Below, one piece after another: positions 8,263 to 16,136 of a DNA stretch of 46,600 nt (position 1 is the stretch's first letter; every line of letters starts with the position of its first letter). The position numbers and the translations under genes are program-made. Source of the stretch: Actinomycetota bacterium (GTDB lineage Bacteria; Actinomycetota; Thermoleophilia; RBG-16-64-13); assembly GCA_018830645.1 (NCBI GenBank), contig JAHJSA010000094.1, positions 1 to 46,600 of the forward strand, in the 5' to 3' direction. The notes beneath the pieces were generated by a model that saw only the letters and a list, made by a program, of their open reading frames with translations, had not been told where the DNA came from and searched no databases.

Positions 8263-9026
8263 CAGCCCACACTCCCGTCCGGGGTCTCTTCAGTGCCGAG
8301 ATCCCGCCCGGTGGAACGCCGTCCTTGGGCGGCCAGCTCGTCGAAGAGGGCGTCGAGGTCGCCGACGAAGTACGGGGCCCACTCAGCGGGGTATTCGCGG
8401 AAGGCCGCGCCTCCCACGAGTATCCGCAGGCCCGGGATCGCCTCTTCGAGAGCGGTCACCGCCTCCCGCAGCGTGATGCGGTGGAAATGGGTCGAGGCGG
8501 TCAGGCAGACTACCGCGGCCTCCACCTCGATCGCGGCGGCCACCATCTGGTGAACCGGAGTGCCGGCCCCCACGTAGACCGTGCGGAACCCCCTGAGGTC
8601 GAAGCGGTCGGCAAGGATGCGAAGCCCCACGTCGTGGGCCTCCTTGGGGGGGCAGAAGAAGGCCACTGTCACCGGTACCCGCTCCGCAGACGCCTTCCGC
8701 GCCAGCACATGGGGGTAGAGGGCCTCCACGGCGGTGCGCACCGACTGGGTGGCCACGTGTTCCTGCCAGACGCTGGTGCGGCCTTCTTGCCAGGACACGC
8801 CCACCGAGTCCAGGAACGGGCCCACCACGTCCGCATAGAGCGTTTCGACGGGCATGCCGGCGGCGACAGCCTCTAGGAGCAGGCGCACGGCCGCCTCGCG
8901 GTCGTGCGCGGCCAGGCTCTCCTCGAGTTCCACGAGCACCGCGGTGGGGGACGGTGTTCGCCCAGGCCGAGCCGAAGCCCCGTCTACGGGCTCACCCTCG
9001 GCCCCTTCGTGGGTCTGATCAACCAT
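8262..9026 (-). CDS. Stand-alone B12-binding photoreceptor-like protein (CarH/LitR sensory module without MerR domain)
   Basis: A 254-residue soluble protein. Residues about 25-115 form a helical cap with W79-x9-E89-H90 (WQEGRTSVWQEH), the signature that lines adenosylcobalamin in CarH/LitR photoreceptors. Residues about 117-240 are a Rossmann-like cobalamin-binding domain with E129-x-H131-x-x-G134 (the lower axial His motif), CLTAST at 174-179 and GG at 205-206. The N-terminal MerR DNA-binding domain of CarH is absent; the first 25 residues are disordered. It is the first gene of a coupled operon with an ABC permease, an ATPase and a GNAT protein. In CarH, light breaks the Co-C bond and changes oligomerisation. 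A regulatory protein-protein role here is inference; a corrinoid carrier is a weaker alternative because of the W-x9-EH motif. Confidence 0.82.
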   Translation of the reverse strand: MVDQTHEGAEGEPVDGASARPGRTPSPTAVLVELEESLAAHDREAAVRLLLEAVAAGMPVETLYADVVGPFLDSVGVSWQEGRTSVWQEHVATQSVRTAVEALYPHVLARKASAERVPVTVAFFCPPKEAHDVGLRILADRFDLRGFRTVYVGAGTPVHQMVAAAIEVEAAVVCLTASTHFHRITLREAVTALEEAIPGLRILVGGAAFREYPAEWAPYFVGDLDALFDELAAQGRRSTGRDLGTEETPDGSVG

Positions 9027-9090
9027 CGCGCCTCATCTCGTGCCGTACCGCGCGCTCACCGCATCGTGGCACACGGTCTGGGGGGTGATC

Positions 9091-9648
9091 CTAGGACCCG
9101 GCCGGATCGAAGGGCCGGCCGAACTGCTCGAACCATATGATCTCCGACGGCTCTTTGCGGCCGCGAGGCTTTGGTTCGTAGCCTTCCGGAGCGTACCCGA
9201 GCGGGAACACGCCCACGCATTCCATGCCCTCGGGTAGGCCGAGAACCGCGCAGAGACGGGGGCTGTCGAGCAGCGACACCCAGACCGACGCGATGCCCAG
9301 CTCTGTAGCCTGCAGGTACATGTTCTCTCCGGCGATGCCGCAGTCGACCAGCCAGAATGGCTTGTCCTGGTGCACTTCGCCTTCCGCGGGCACTCCGATG
9401 AGCGCGATCACCGCCGAAGCGGCTCGGATGGCGTTCACCGCGGGGTTGGTCTCGGGCAGGCACTCGGCCACGCGACTCCTCTGTTCCGCGTCGCGCACCA
9501 CCACGAAGCGCCACGGCTGGTCGTTCTTCCACGAGGGAGACTGACGCCCGGCCTCCAGGATGGTCATCAGATCGGCGTCGCTGACCTCGCGGCCCTCTTC
9601 GAACTTGCGGATACTGCGGCGTTTGGCGATTGCCGTGCTCACGTCCAT
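9091..9648 (-). CDS. Nitroreductase-family flavoprotein, 185 aa
   Basis: A compact nitroreductase with the N-terminal RRSIRKF motif that binds the FMN phosphate, SPSWKNDQPWRF at residues about 37-48, and the conserved GIAGENMYLQATELGIASVWV helix-strand region near residues 103-123. These FMN enzymes reduce nitro compounds or other electrophiles with NAD(P)H, usually as dimers. It lies 64 bases upstream of the B12-protein gene on the same strand. The BluB (dimethylbenzimidazole synthase) branch also belongs to this fold, but I see no sequence reason to call it BluB. Start ATG 9648; no strong ribosome-binding site. Confidence 0.87.
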   Translation of the reverse strand: MDVSTAIAKRRSIRKFEEGREVSDADLMTILEAGRQSPSWKNDQPWRFVVVRDAEQRSRVAECLPETNPAVNAIRAASAVIALIGVPAEGEVHQDKPFWLVDCGIAGENMYLQATELGIASVWVSLLDSPRLCAVLGLPEGMECVGVFPLGYAPEGYEPKPRGRKEPSEIIWFEQFGRPFDPAGS

Positions 9649-9736
9649 GCTTCAGTGACCCCCTCGGCGGTTCTTCCGTTGACGGCGCATCCGTTGAAGA
9701 CGACTCCCCTTCCGGGTCGCCGCACGTGAGAGAAGT

Positions 9737-10651
9737 CTACACGACCACGCGGAGGGCCAGCGGCTCCACCCACACATGGAAGGGCGTCGTGCCCGGATGC
9801 TCTCCGTCGATCTCGAGGGGAGTGGGCCGCCGCGCCTCCACCCGCACTTCCTTGCCGCGGTGCAGATGCGTCTTGGGGTGGGAGAAGATGGTGCCGTTGT
9901 AGAGGCGGCGCATGCTGACAAGGAGATCGGCCTTACCCATGTCCCCGATCACCACGATGTCGAGAAGGCCGTCGTCGAGCTTGGCGTCCGGAGACATGAG
10001 CATCCCCCCACCAAAGCGGGGTCCATTGCACACGGCGACGGTCGTGGCTCGCCCGGTGAAGACCTCGACGCCGTCGACCGTCACCGACATCTCGTGGTTC
10101 TCCAGGTTCCAGAACGTGGAGATCGTCGAGTAGAGGAACGAGGCGAAGCCGCCGAAGACCTTGCTCGTACGGTTGACCCGCTCCGCCACGTAGCCGCCGA
10201 GGCCGGCGTCGGCGATGTTGATGAAATGCCGGCGGGTCGCCGACCCGTCGAGGGCGACGAACGTCGAGACGGCTACATCGATGGTCCGTTCGGAGCCGCG
10301 GAGCAGGCGGGCGGCGGCCGCCTCCGCGCCCGCGGCCAGACCCATACTCTTGGGGAAGTCGCCTCCGGTGCCTCTGGGCAAGGCCGCCAACCGGGGCCGC
10401 GCGCAACTCGGGGTCTCAAGCAGGCCGTTGGCCACCTCGTTGGCCGTGCCGTCGCCGCCCACGTAGAGGATCGTCTTGCGTCCGTCGAGGCCGGCCGCGC
10501 GGGCGAGAGCGGTCGCGTGACCGGGACCTTCGGTCATCACCACGTCCAGCACCACTCCGGCGTCTTCGAGGGCGCGACGAGCCTTCGGCCAGAAGCGTGC
10601 GGTGCTCCCGTTGGACGAGGCAGGGTTCACTATGGCGAGTACCGGTTCCAC
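9737..10651 (-). CDS. Diacylglycerol/lipid kinase, YegS/DgkB family
   Basis: A 304-residue cytoplasmic lipid kinase. It has the NPASS motif near residue 10, the nucleotide-binding GGDGTANEVANGL (about residues 58-70), PRGTGGDFPKSMG (about residues 91-103) and the C-terminal LEIDGEHPGTTP. These mark the DAGK catalytic family, which phosphorylates diacylglycerol or related lipids. The reading frame is open upstream through the LutC gene on the other strand, so the GTG at 10651 (VEPVLAIVNPASS) is the plausible start. The gene is divergent from lutC with 129 bases between them. Substrate cannot be settled by sequence. Confidence 0.88.
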   Translation of the reverse strand: MEPVLAIVNPASSNGSTARFWPKARRALEDAGVVLDVVMTEGPGHATALARAAGLDGRKTILYVGGDGTANEVANGLLETPSCARPRLAALPRGTGGDFPKSMGLAAGAEAAAARLLRGSERTIDVAVSTFVALDGSATRRHFINIADAGLGGYVAERVNRTSKVFGGFASFLYSTISTFWNLENHEMSVTVDGVEVFTGRATTVAVCNGPRFGGGMLMSPDAKLDDGLLDIVVIGDMGKADLLVSMRRLYNGTIFSHPKTHLHRGKEVRVEARRPTPLEIDGEHPGTTPFHVWVEPLALRVVV

Positions 10652-10780
10652 GGGTGGAGTAAAGCAGATGAAGCGCCGAGTCGGAAGACGCTGTTGCGAC
10701 GGACGGGTTCCCGAGGCTCGGAGGGTTCTTGGTAGTATCACTGCGCGAAGACGGGAAGACTGCGCAGAGACGCGGGAGGC

Positions 10781-11335
10781 ATGTTGCCGCTGTCGGAACG
10801 AACGAGTATGTTCGCGGAACGTCTGCGGGCGGTGGGCGGAGTTCCGTACCTGGTGCGCCCGCCCGACCTGCTCGATACGGTCGCGGGCCTGATCGATGCT
10901 CACCGGCCCGTGTTGCTCACTCCTGAGACCGCGTGGCTCGCCTCCGAACTCGACGAGTGGGGCATCGAAGCGGTCATCACCTCGGCTGCTCCGGCCGAGC
11001 TGGAGCCGGCCTTGCGGCGATGCGGAGCCGGCGTGACCGGCTGTGTAGCCGCGGCCGCCTCCACGGGGACCGTACTGGTCGGGCCGGAGGGCGGCGGCGG
11101 CGGCCTGGCGTCGTCTCTCCCAGAGCGCCACGTGGTGCTCGTGCGCGAGTCCGACATCCACGCGACCCTGGGAGAGGTACTCTCGGTGTTGGCCGAACGG
11201 TTTGGGGAGCTGGACGGAGAGGCCGTGCTGATCACCGGACCGTCGCGCACCGCCGATATCGAGATGATGTCCGTGGTGGGAGTGCACGGGCCTCTGAGTC
11301 TCGACGTCGTGATCATCCTGGCGGAAGGCGCCTAA
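10781..11335 (+). CDS. lutC: LutC/YkgG-family LUD-domain protein
   Basis: A protein of up to 184 residues with the LUD (lactate utilisation) fold: AASTGTVLVGP, HVVLVRESDIH, and the late motif VLITGPSRTADIEMMSVVGVHGP, typical of LutC. LutC acts with LutA and LutB in oxidation of L-lactate to pyruvate. It is followed after two bases by the LutB-LutA fusion. Start choice is uncertain. GGGAGG (10774-10779) is too close to ATG 10781 but well placed for TTG 10784; ATG 10808 is another option. TAGTAT at 10733-10738 may be the -10 box. Confidence 0.88.
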   Translation: MLPLSERTSMFAERLRAVGGVPYLVRPPDLLDTVAGLIDAHRPVLLTPETAWLASELDEWGIEAVITSAAPAELEPALRRCGAGVTGCVAAAASTGTVLVGPEGGGGGLASSLPERHVVLVRESDIHATLGEVLSVLAERFGELDGEAVLITGPSRTADIEMMSVVGVHGPLSLDVVIILAEGA

Positions 11336-11337
11336 GC

Positions 11338-13488
11338 GTGGCACCACGGCGTGACATCGGAGCCGAGATCCGCGATGCGCTCGCCAGCCCGACACTCGGA
11401 CGGGCTCTTGAGAGCGCCATGGCCACTCTGGGAGCACGCCGCGCCCTCGCCTTCGAGGGTCTCGATTTCCAGGCGCTCCGGTCGCGCCTGCGGGCCATCA
11501 AAGAGACCGCCCTCGAGCGCAATGACGAGCTCCTCGACCGGTTGGTGGAAGTGGTGGAACAGGGGGGTGGGCACGTGAAGGTGGCCGCCACCGCGGAGGA
11601 GGCGAGCGACTACGTGGCCCGCTTGGCCGTGGAACGCGGAGTGCGGCTCGTGGTGAAGTCGAAGTCGATGGTCTCCGAAGAGGTGCATCTGAACGCCGCG
11701 CTCGAGGCGGTGGGAGTGGAGGTGATCGAGACCGACCTCGGCGAGCGCATCATCCAGCTGGCCGGTGAGCGTCCGAGCCACCTGATCGTGCCGGCCGTGC
11801 ACAAGACCAAGGTCGAAGTGATCGATCTGTTCGCCGAGACGATGGGCCTCGACGACCCTCCCACGGAGGCGGAGGACCTCACCCGGCTCGTGCGCGACGA
11901 TCTGCGCGAGCGGTTTCTTCAGGCGGACATGGGCGTCACCGGGGCCAACTTCGTGGTGGCCGAGACGGGCACCGTGGTCGTGGTAGAGAACGAGGGCAAC
12001 GTGAGGCTGACGACTCAGCTGCCTCCTATCCACGTGGCCGTCACCGGCCGCGAGAAGATCTTGGAGCGGCCGGAGGATGTGGCGCCCTTCCTCGAACTGC
12101 TGCCGCGCAGCGCGACCGGGCAGCTTCTCACCAGCTACGTCTCGTTCATCACGGGAACGCCCTCGACCCCCCCGCTGGACCTCGGCCGGGAGACCGGCGC
12201 CACGGTGCGGGAGCGCGAGTTCCACCTTGTGATCGTGGACAACGGGCGAGGCGCCGCCGCTTCCGACCCCGAATTGAGGGAGACGCTCTACTGCATCCGC
12301 TGCGGCGCCTGCCTGAACGTGTGCGCTCCCTACACCAGAGTGGGCGGTCACGTCTACGGGGCCGACCCGTATCCGGGCGGCATCGGGTGTGCGTGGGCCC
12401 AGGTGACCGGCGACGTGGAGGGGGCTGCTCATATCAACGGGCTGTGCACCACCTGCTCTCGTTGCACCGAGGTGTGCCCGGTAATGATCGACATCCCGTG
12501 GTTGAACACGGTGATCCGCGCGCGTACCAAGGATGCGACGGGCATGAGGTGGCGTGATCGGGTGTTCGCCCGCGCCGACCTCTTGGGCGACGTGCTCAGC
12601 CCGATCTCGGCCCTGGCCAACCCGCTCATCGCGTGTCGCGCCCTGCGCGCGCCCTCCAGGCTTCTCGACATCGACCCTGAGCGCCGCCTCCCTCGCTACG
12701 AACGGGAGACCCTCGAAGCCTGGTTCCACCGCAGAGGACGGGCGCGCGTGCCCCGACCCGAGCGGCGCGTCGCTCTCTTCGTGGACTGCTTCGTCAACCA
12801 CAACCTCCCGGAAGTGGGTCGCGCCGCGGTCACCACGCTGGAGAGGGCCGGGGCCGAGGTGGTGCTCGCCCACACGTCGTGCTGCGGACGGCCAGCAATG
12901 AGTCAGGGGTCGCTTGACGTCGCCCGCGGTTGGGCCGCCAACAATGTGGAGGAACTCGGTCGGCTGGTGGCCGAAGGCTACGACATCATATGCGTGGAGC
13001 CCTCGTGTCTTTCGGCGCTGCGCGACGACTACCGTCGCCTGCTCGAGACCACCTCGTTGGCGTGCGACGAGCGTATCGCGTTCCTCGAGGCGAACGTCTA
13101 CGACGTCACCGAGTACCTGGTTCTTGCCGCACGTGAGGGTTGGTCGCGGCTCCACCTCGAGCCGCTGGTCGAAGAGTTCGTCGTCCACGGGCACTGTCAC
13201 CAGAAGGCCTTGGGTATAGGCGCCGCGCCGGCCGAGCTGTTGCGGCTGATCCCGGGCGCCGTGGTGCACGAGGTGGAGGCCCTATGCTGCGGCATGGTCG
13301 GGTCGTTCGGCTACAAGGCGGAGTACTCGGAGCTCTCGCAGGCTCTGGGGGCACGTTTGTTCGAGCGGTTGAATGACCATGAGGGCCAGGTGGTCGCCTG
13401 CGGCATCTCGTGTCGTTCCCAGATCGAGATGGGCACGGAACGCACGGTCGTGCATCCGGTGGAGGTGCTGGCACGGGCGCTCTTCTAG
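11338..13488 (+). CDS. LutB-LutA fusion: LUD/iron-sulfur protein with CCG domains
   Basis: A 716-residue fusion. Residues about 1-310 are a LUD domain (KSKSMVSEEVHLN, GANFVVAETGTVV, LPPIHVAVTG). Residues about 319-385 carry two 4Fe-4S motifs, CIRCGACLNVC from C319 and CTTCSRCTEVC from C370, as in LutB. Residues about 470-716 are a LutA-like part with two CCG cysteine-rich domains (SCCGRP at 514-519, LCCGM at 649-653) and the associated EPSC, GHCHQ and CGISC motifs. LutA and LutB are normally separate. Lactate or another 2-hydroxyacid is the expected substrate, with electrons passed to quinone. Start GTG 11338 follows the lutC stop by two bases with GGAAGG upstream. Confidence 0.92.
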   Translation: MAPRRDIGAEIRDALASPTLGRALESAMATLGARRALAFEGLDFQALRSRLRAIKETALERNDELLDRLVEVVEQGGGHVKVAATAEEASDYVARLAVERGVRLVVKSKSMVSEEVHLNAALEAVGVEVIETDLGERIIQLAGERPSHLIVPAVHKTKVEVIDLFAETMGLDDPPTEAEDLTRLVRDDLRERFLQADMGVTGANFVVAETGTVVVVENEGNVRLTTQLPPIHVAVTGREKILERPEDVAPFLELLPRSATGQLLTSYVSFITGTPSTPPLDLGRETGATVREREFHLVIVDNGRGAAASDPELRETLYCIRCGACLNVCAPYTRVGGHVYGADPYPGGIGCAWAQVTGDVEGAAHINGLCTTCSRCTEVCPVMIDIPWLNTVIRARTKDATGMRWRDRVFARADLLGDVLSPISALANPLIACRALRAPSRLLDIDPERRLPRYERETLEAWFHRRGRARVPRPERRVALFVDCFVNHNLPEVGRAAVTTLERAGAEVVLAHTSCCGRPAMSQGSLDVARGWAANNVEELGRLVAEGYDIICVEPSCLSALRDDYRRLLETTSLACDERIAFLEANVYDVTEYLVLAAREGWSRLHLEPLVEEFVVHGHCHQKALGIGAAPAELLRLIPGAVVHEVEALCCGMVGSFGYKAEYSELSQALGARLFERLNDHEGQVVACGISCRSQIEMGTERTVVHPVEVLARALF

Positions 13489-13628
13489 CTTGACCTTCCG
13501 CCCGCCTCCTGCGTCGTGCGAAAAGGCAGGCACCTCTTTGGAAGCCGTCTAGTTTGCCTATTGGTAAAGGGAACGGCTTGGCCGATGCTGAATTCGTGAC
13601 GGTAGATCTGGCGCGATGGAGGCGGACG

Positions 13629-14072
13629 ATGGCACATAGGAACAGCCGCATCTCCGAGGCTCTCCCCAGCGGCCCCGGATGGACCGGCCGGTCGGCTGCG
13701 GTGGCGGTCGGGATAGGCGTCGGCTTTCTAGCCGGAGCAACAAGAGGTCTTCTGAATCACCGCCAGCCGCTCGGCGTCGCCTCCCCGGTCGCCGCGGTGG
13801 CCGAGCCGGATGCGCACTCCCCGGCGTCCGTTGCCCCGGTTGCGACTCGCTACGAGTGGTGCGCGCGGGTGGTGTGGTCTGATGCACATGGACACGGCAG
13901 CTCCGATCTCGAGGACACGGAGGGCATCGAGACGCTGCTCAGTGAGGGTTGGGAACTCGTGAACGTGATAGTGCCGTTCGCCCAGACCAACCAGCTGATG
14001 TTGAGCTATCCGGGCAATACGAGGAAGTTGATCGCCTACTATCGTCGACCCATAGGGGGGCAAGAAAGATGA
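13629..14072 (+). CDS. Small membrane-anchored DUF4177-like protein (tandem paralogue 1)
   Basis: A 147-residue protein. ATG 13629 is six bases after GGAGG (13618-13622). One membrane helix at about residues 20-38 (AAVAVGIGVGFLAGATRG) is followed by an Ala/Pro linker, then a domain of about 65 residues with GIETLLSEGWELVNVIVPF and SYPGNTRKLIAYYRRPI. The SEGWELV pattern resembles DUF4177-type small beta/alpha domains. The last 60 residues closely match the end of the next gene, whose ATG overlaps this stop (ATGA). The pair is a tandem duplication. Function unknown. Confidence 0.7.
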   Translation: MAHRNSRISEALPSGPGWTGRSAAVAVGIGVGFLAGATRGLLNHRQPLGVASPVAAVAEPDAHSPASVAPVATRYEWCARVVWSDAHGHGSSDLEDTEGIETLLSEGWELVNVIVPFAQTNQLMLSYPGNTRKLIAYYRRPIGGQER

Positions 14073-14383
14073 GAAGCCGAACAGCATCGATCGAGATCTG
14101 TCCGCAAGACAGTCCCGTGGCGTACGCTGATACCATGGAGAATACGCAGTTCGACCCGTGGCCGCGCACCAGGTGGGAATTCATGAGCCTGATCGTGTGG
14201 GATGACGACTCCAAATCCGCCGTGACGAGCGACATCGAGGATGTGGAGATGTTGAACATCCTAGGCTCCGAGGGTTGGGACCTTGTGAGTGTGGTGCCTC
14301 TCGCCCGTACCCAGGTGCTTGAGATGGCATACCCGGGCAACACGAGAAAACTCCTTGCGTACTTGAAGCGGCCGATCCTCTGA
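14069..14383 (+). CDS. Small soluble DUF4177-like protein (tandem paralogue 2)
   Basis: A 104-residue soluble protein without the membrane anchor of its neighbour. It shares DIEDVEMLNILGSEGWDL and AYPGNTRKLLAYLKRPI with paralogue 1, which has DLEDTEGIETLLSEGWEL and SYPGNTRKLIAYYRRPI. The ATG at 14069 overlaps the upstream stop (ATGA), so the two are probably made together, and a membrane-bound/soluble pair could interact. An internal ATG (MENTQF) could be an alternative start. Function unknown. Confidence 0.7.
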   Translation: MRSRTASIEICPQDSPVAYADTMENTQFDPWPRTRWEFMSLIVWDDDSKSAVTSDIEDVEMLNILGSEGWDLVSVVPLARTQVLEMAYPGNTRKLLAYLKRPIL

Positions 14384-14447
14384 GGGCTTTCGCCCTTGGG
14401 CCCGGCGGGCACCCGTGGCGCGCCGCGGTTACACTTGGAGGGTCCGG

Positions 14448-14732
14448 ATGAACCGCACCAGGGACGGAGAACCCGCTCCGGTGATCGTCGATCTGTTCTC
14501 CGCGGCCGATTGTTCGCTGTGCCGGGTCGCGTTGGCCGATCTGGCCCCTCTGGCGAAGGAACTCGGCCTGGTGGTGCACATGGTCGACATCGCCGGTGAC
14601 CCCCGCCTGGAGGCCCGCTACCGCAGCCGCATCCCGGTGGCCGAGATCCGTGGCCACACCGTGTTCAAGTACGAGTTGGATGAGGCGCGGCTGCGGGAGA
14701 TGGTGGCCCGGGTCCGCGGGTCGGGCGGGTGA
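14448..14732 (+). CDS. Glutaredoxin/thioredoxin-fold protein (DUF836-like), 94 aa
   Basis: A 94-residue thioredoxin-fold protein with the redox motif C-S-L-C in FSAADCSLCRVA near residues 20-25, followed by LVVHMVDIAGDP and the cis-proline region SRIPVAEIRGH. This is the pattern of small DUF836/glutaredoxin-like proteins, which act in thiol-disulfide exchange in the cytoplasm. ATG 14448 lies five bases after GGAGGG (14437-14442), so it is preferred over the upstream GTG 14415. It stands alone between the paralogue pair and htrA. Confidence 0.78.
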   Translation: MNRTRDGEPAPVIVDLFSAADCSLCRVALADLAPLAKELGLVVHMVDIAGDPRLEARYRSRIPVAEIRGHTVFKYELDEARLREMVARVRGSGG

Positions 14733-14741
14733 TCCTCGACC

Positions 14742-14775
14742 CTCGCGAGTCGCGAGACCGAGGTGCGGGTATACT
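14742..14775 (+). promoter_or_regulatory. Palindrome and -10 box upstream of the HtrA protease
   Basis: CTCGCGA-G-TCGCGAG (14742-14756) is a perfect 7-bp inverted repeat where the -35 element would lie, followed by -10 TATACT at 14770-14775. Transcription would begin near 14782, giving an untranslated leader of about 86 bases before ATG 14868. The palindrome does not match the CIRCE, HAIR or CtsR consensus known to me. Confidence 0.4.
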
Positions 14776-14867
14776 CTGCAACACACCATCCCCGGGGCCC
14801 GCGATCCGCGGCCGTCTATCCATCTTCAGCCGGCACACGAGCCCCTCAGCAGTAGCAAGGAGTGACC

Positions 14868-16028
14868 ATGCACTCGATCTTCGGCCGACGGAGCAACATC
14901 GTCGCCCTCCTCGTAGCCGTCGCCGTGTTCTTCTCGGCGCTGGGCTTCTTCGTAGCCAGTGGCATCGACCGCCCCGGTGGGTCTCGCGCGGCCGACCTCT
15001 GGGTGGATGGACCGGGTTCCGATCCCGACCTGCAGGGCATACCGAGCTTCGCGCCGATCGCGGAGAAGATGAGGCCAACGGTCGTGCACATCTTCGTGAG
15101 TGGCAAGCCTCTCGCGACCGGCGCCCTGGTCCCCGAGGGGGGCGATCCCTCCGACCCGGGCGACGGTGGCGGCCTCCCCGAGTCGCATCCCGACATCCCC
15201 GATGATTTCCAGCAGTCGTCCGAGGGCTCCGGTGTGATCATCAGCGAGGACGGCTACATCCTGACCAACCATCACGTCATCAACGGCGCCAAAGAGATCT
15301 CGGTGACCTTCTTCGACGGCGAGACGTTGAAGGCGACGGTGGTGGGCAGCGACGCCCGCGACGATCTGGCCCTGATCAAAGTCGAGCCCAAGGGCGACCT
15401 TTCGGTGGCTCCGCTGGGCGACTCCGACGCCATCCGCGCCGGCGAGTGGGTCATGGCTCTGGGCAATCCGCTGGGATTCGAGTATTCGGTCACCGTGGGC
15501 GTGGTCAGCGGCAAGGGAAGGGAGTTGCCCTCGTCCAACTTCGGGGACTTCCTCCAGACCGACGCGGCCATCTACCCGGGGAACAGTGGCGGCCCGCTGT
15601 TCGATCTGTCCGGTGAGGTGATCGGCATAAACACGGCCGTCATCCCCGACACGAACCTCGGATTCGCCGTCCCCATCAACACGGCCAAGGAGATCCTCCC
15701 GCAGCTGTTGGAGAGTGGTCGTGTCGTGCGTGGCTATCTCGGGGTGACCATCCAGTCGGTGGAGTTCATGGCCGAACCTCCCGCTGGTGTCGATGAGGGG
15801 GTGTATGTGGTCGAGGTGCACGATGGTGCGCCTGCCGCCGGCGCCGGCATCGCGGTGGGCGACGTGATCGTGTCCTTCGATGGGACCGCGGTCGCGACGC
15901 CGAGAGAGCTGACATCCGTCGTCACCGCCAAGGGACCCGGTGCGCGGGTGCCCGTGGAGATCGTGCGGGGCGCGGAGCGTATCGAGATAGAGGTGGTCGT
16001 GGGCTCGTTGCCGTCGGCCCTCGAGTAG
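14868..16028 (+). CDS. Membrane-anchored HtrA/DegP serine protease (S1C)
   Basis: A 386-residue protease. One N-terminal membrane helix (about residues 10-30, NIVALLVAVAVFFSALGFFV), a Gly/Pro-rich linker, a trypsin-like domain with catalytic His136 (TNHHVI), Asp166 (RDDLALIK) and Ser240 (PGNSGGPL), and a single C-terminal PDZ domain (about residues 290-380, YLGVTIQSVEF onward). This is the actinobacterial HtrA arrangement, acting outside the membrane in quality control. ATG 14868 follows AAGGAG by five bases and is preferred to the GTG two codons upstream. A strong hairpin follows the gene. Confidence 0.95.
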   Translation: MHSIFGRRSNIVALLVAVAVFFSALGFFVASGIDRPGGSRAADLWVDGPGSDPDLQGIPSFAPIAEKMRPTVVHIFVSGKPLATGALVPEGGDPSDPGDGGGLPESHPDIPDDFQQSSEGSGVIISEDGYILTNHHVINGAKEISVTFFDGETLKATVVGSDARDDLALIKVEPKGDLSVAPLGDSDAIRAGEWVMALGNPLGFEYSVTVGVVSGKGRELPSSNFGDFLQTDAAIYPGNSGGPLFDLSGEVIGINTAVIPDTNLGFAVPINTAKEILPQLLESGRVVRGYLGVTIQSVEFMAEPPAGVDEGVYVVEVHDGAPAAGAGIAVGDVIVSFDGTAVATPRELTSVVTAKGPGARVPVEIVRGAERIEIEVVVGSLPSALE

Positions 16029-16076
16029 GCCGGCTCGAGTAGGCCGACGCCTCCAGGCGGCCGCCGGTCGGCGCTC

Positions 16077-16107
16077 CCGGAGATCGGGCGGGCCGCCCGA
16101 TCTCCGG
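16077..16107. terminator. Bidirectional terminator hairpin between htrA and the importer ATPase gene
   Basis: A perfect 15-bp inverted repeat, CCGGAGATCGGGCGG at 16077-16091 and its complement at 16093-16107, with a single central base. It lies between convergent genes ending at 16028 and 16137. No T-tract follows on either strand, as is common in high-GC genomes. Confidence 0.65.
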
Positions 16108-16136
16108 CGCCTAGCGGCGGGCTGCTCAGAGCTTCC

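Noticed and set aside
9091-9648. BluB (dimethylbenzimidazole synthase) next to a B12 protein
   Set aside because: The sequence is that of a general nitroreductase; no BluB-specific feature is visible, so proximity alone is not enough.
10652-11437. Long upstream extension of the lipid kinase frame
   Set aside because: It runs antisense to lutC and the LutB-LutA gene and contains no kinase motif; the NPASS motif begins just after GTG 10651.
11332-13269. A 645-residue minus-strand open frame over the LutB-LutA gene
   Set aside because: His/Arg/Gly-rich shadow of a high-GC gene; the plus-strand protein has all expected Cys motifs.
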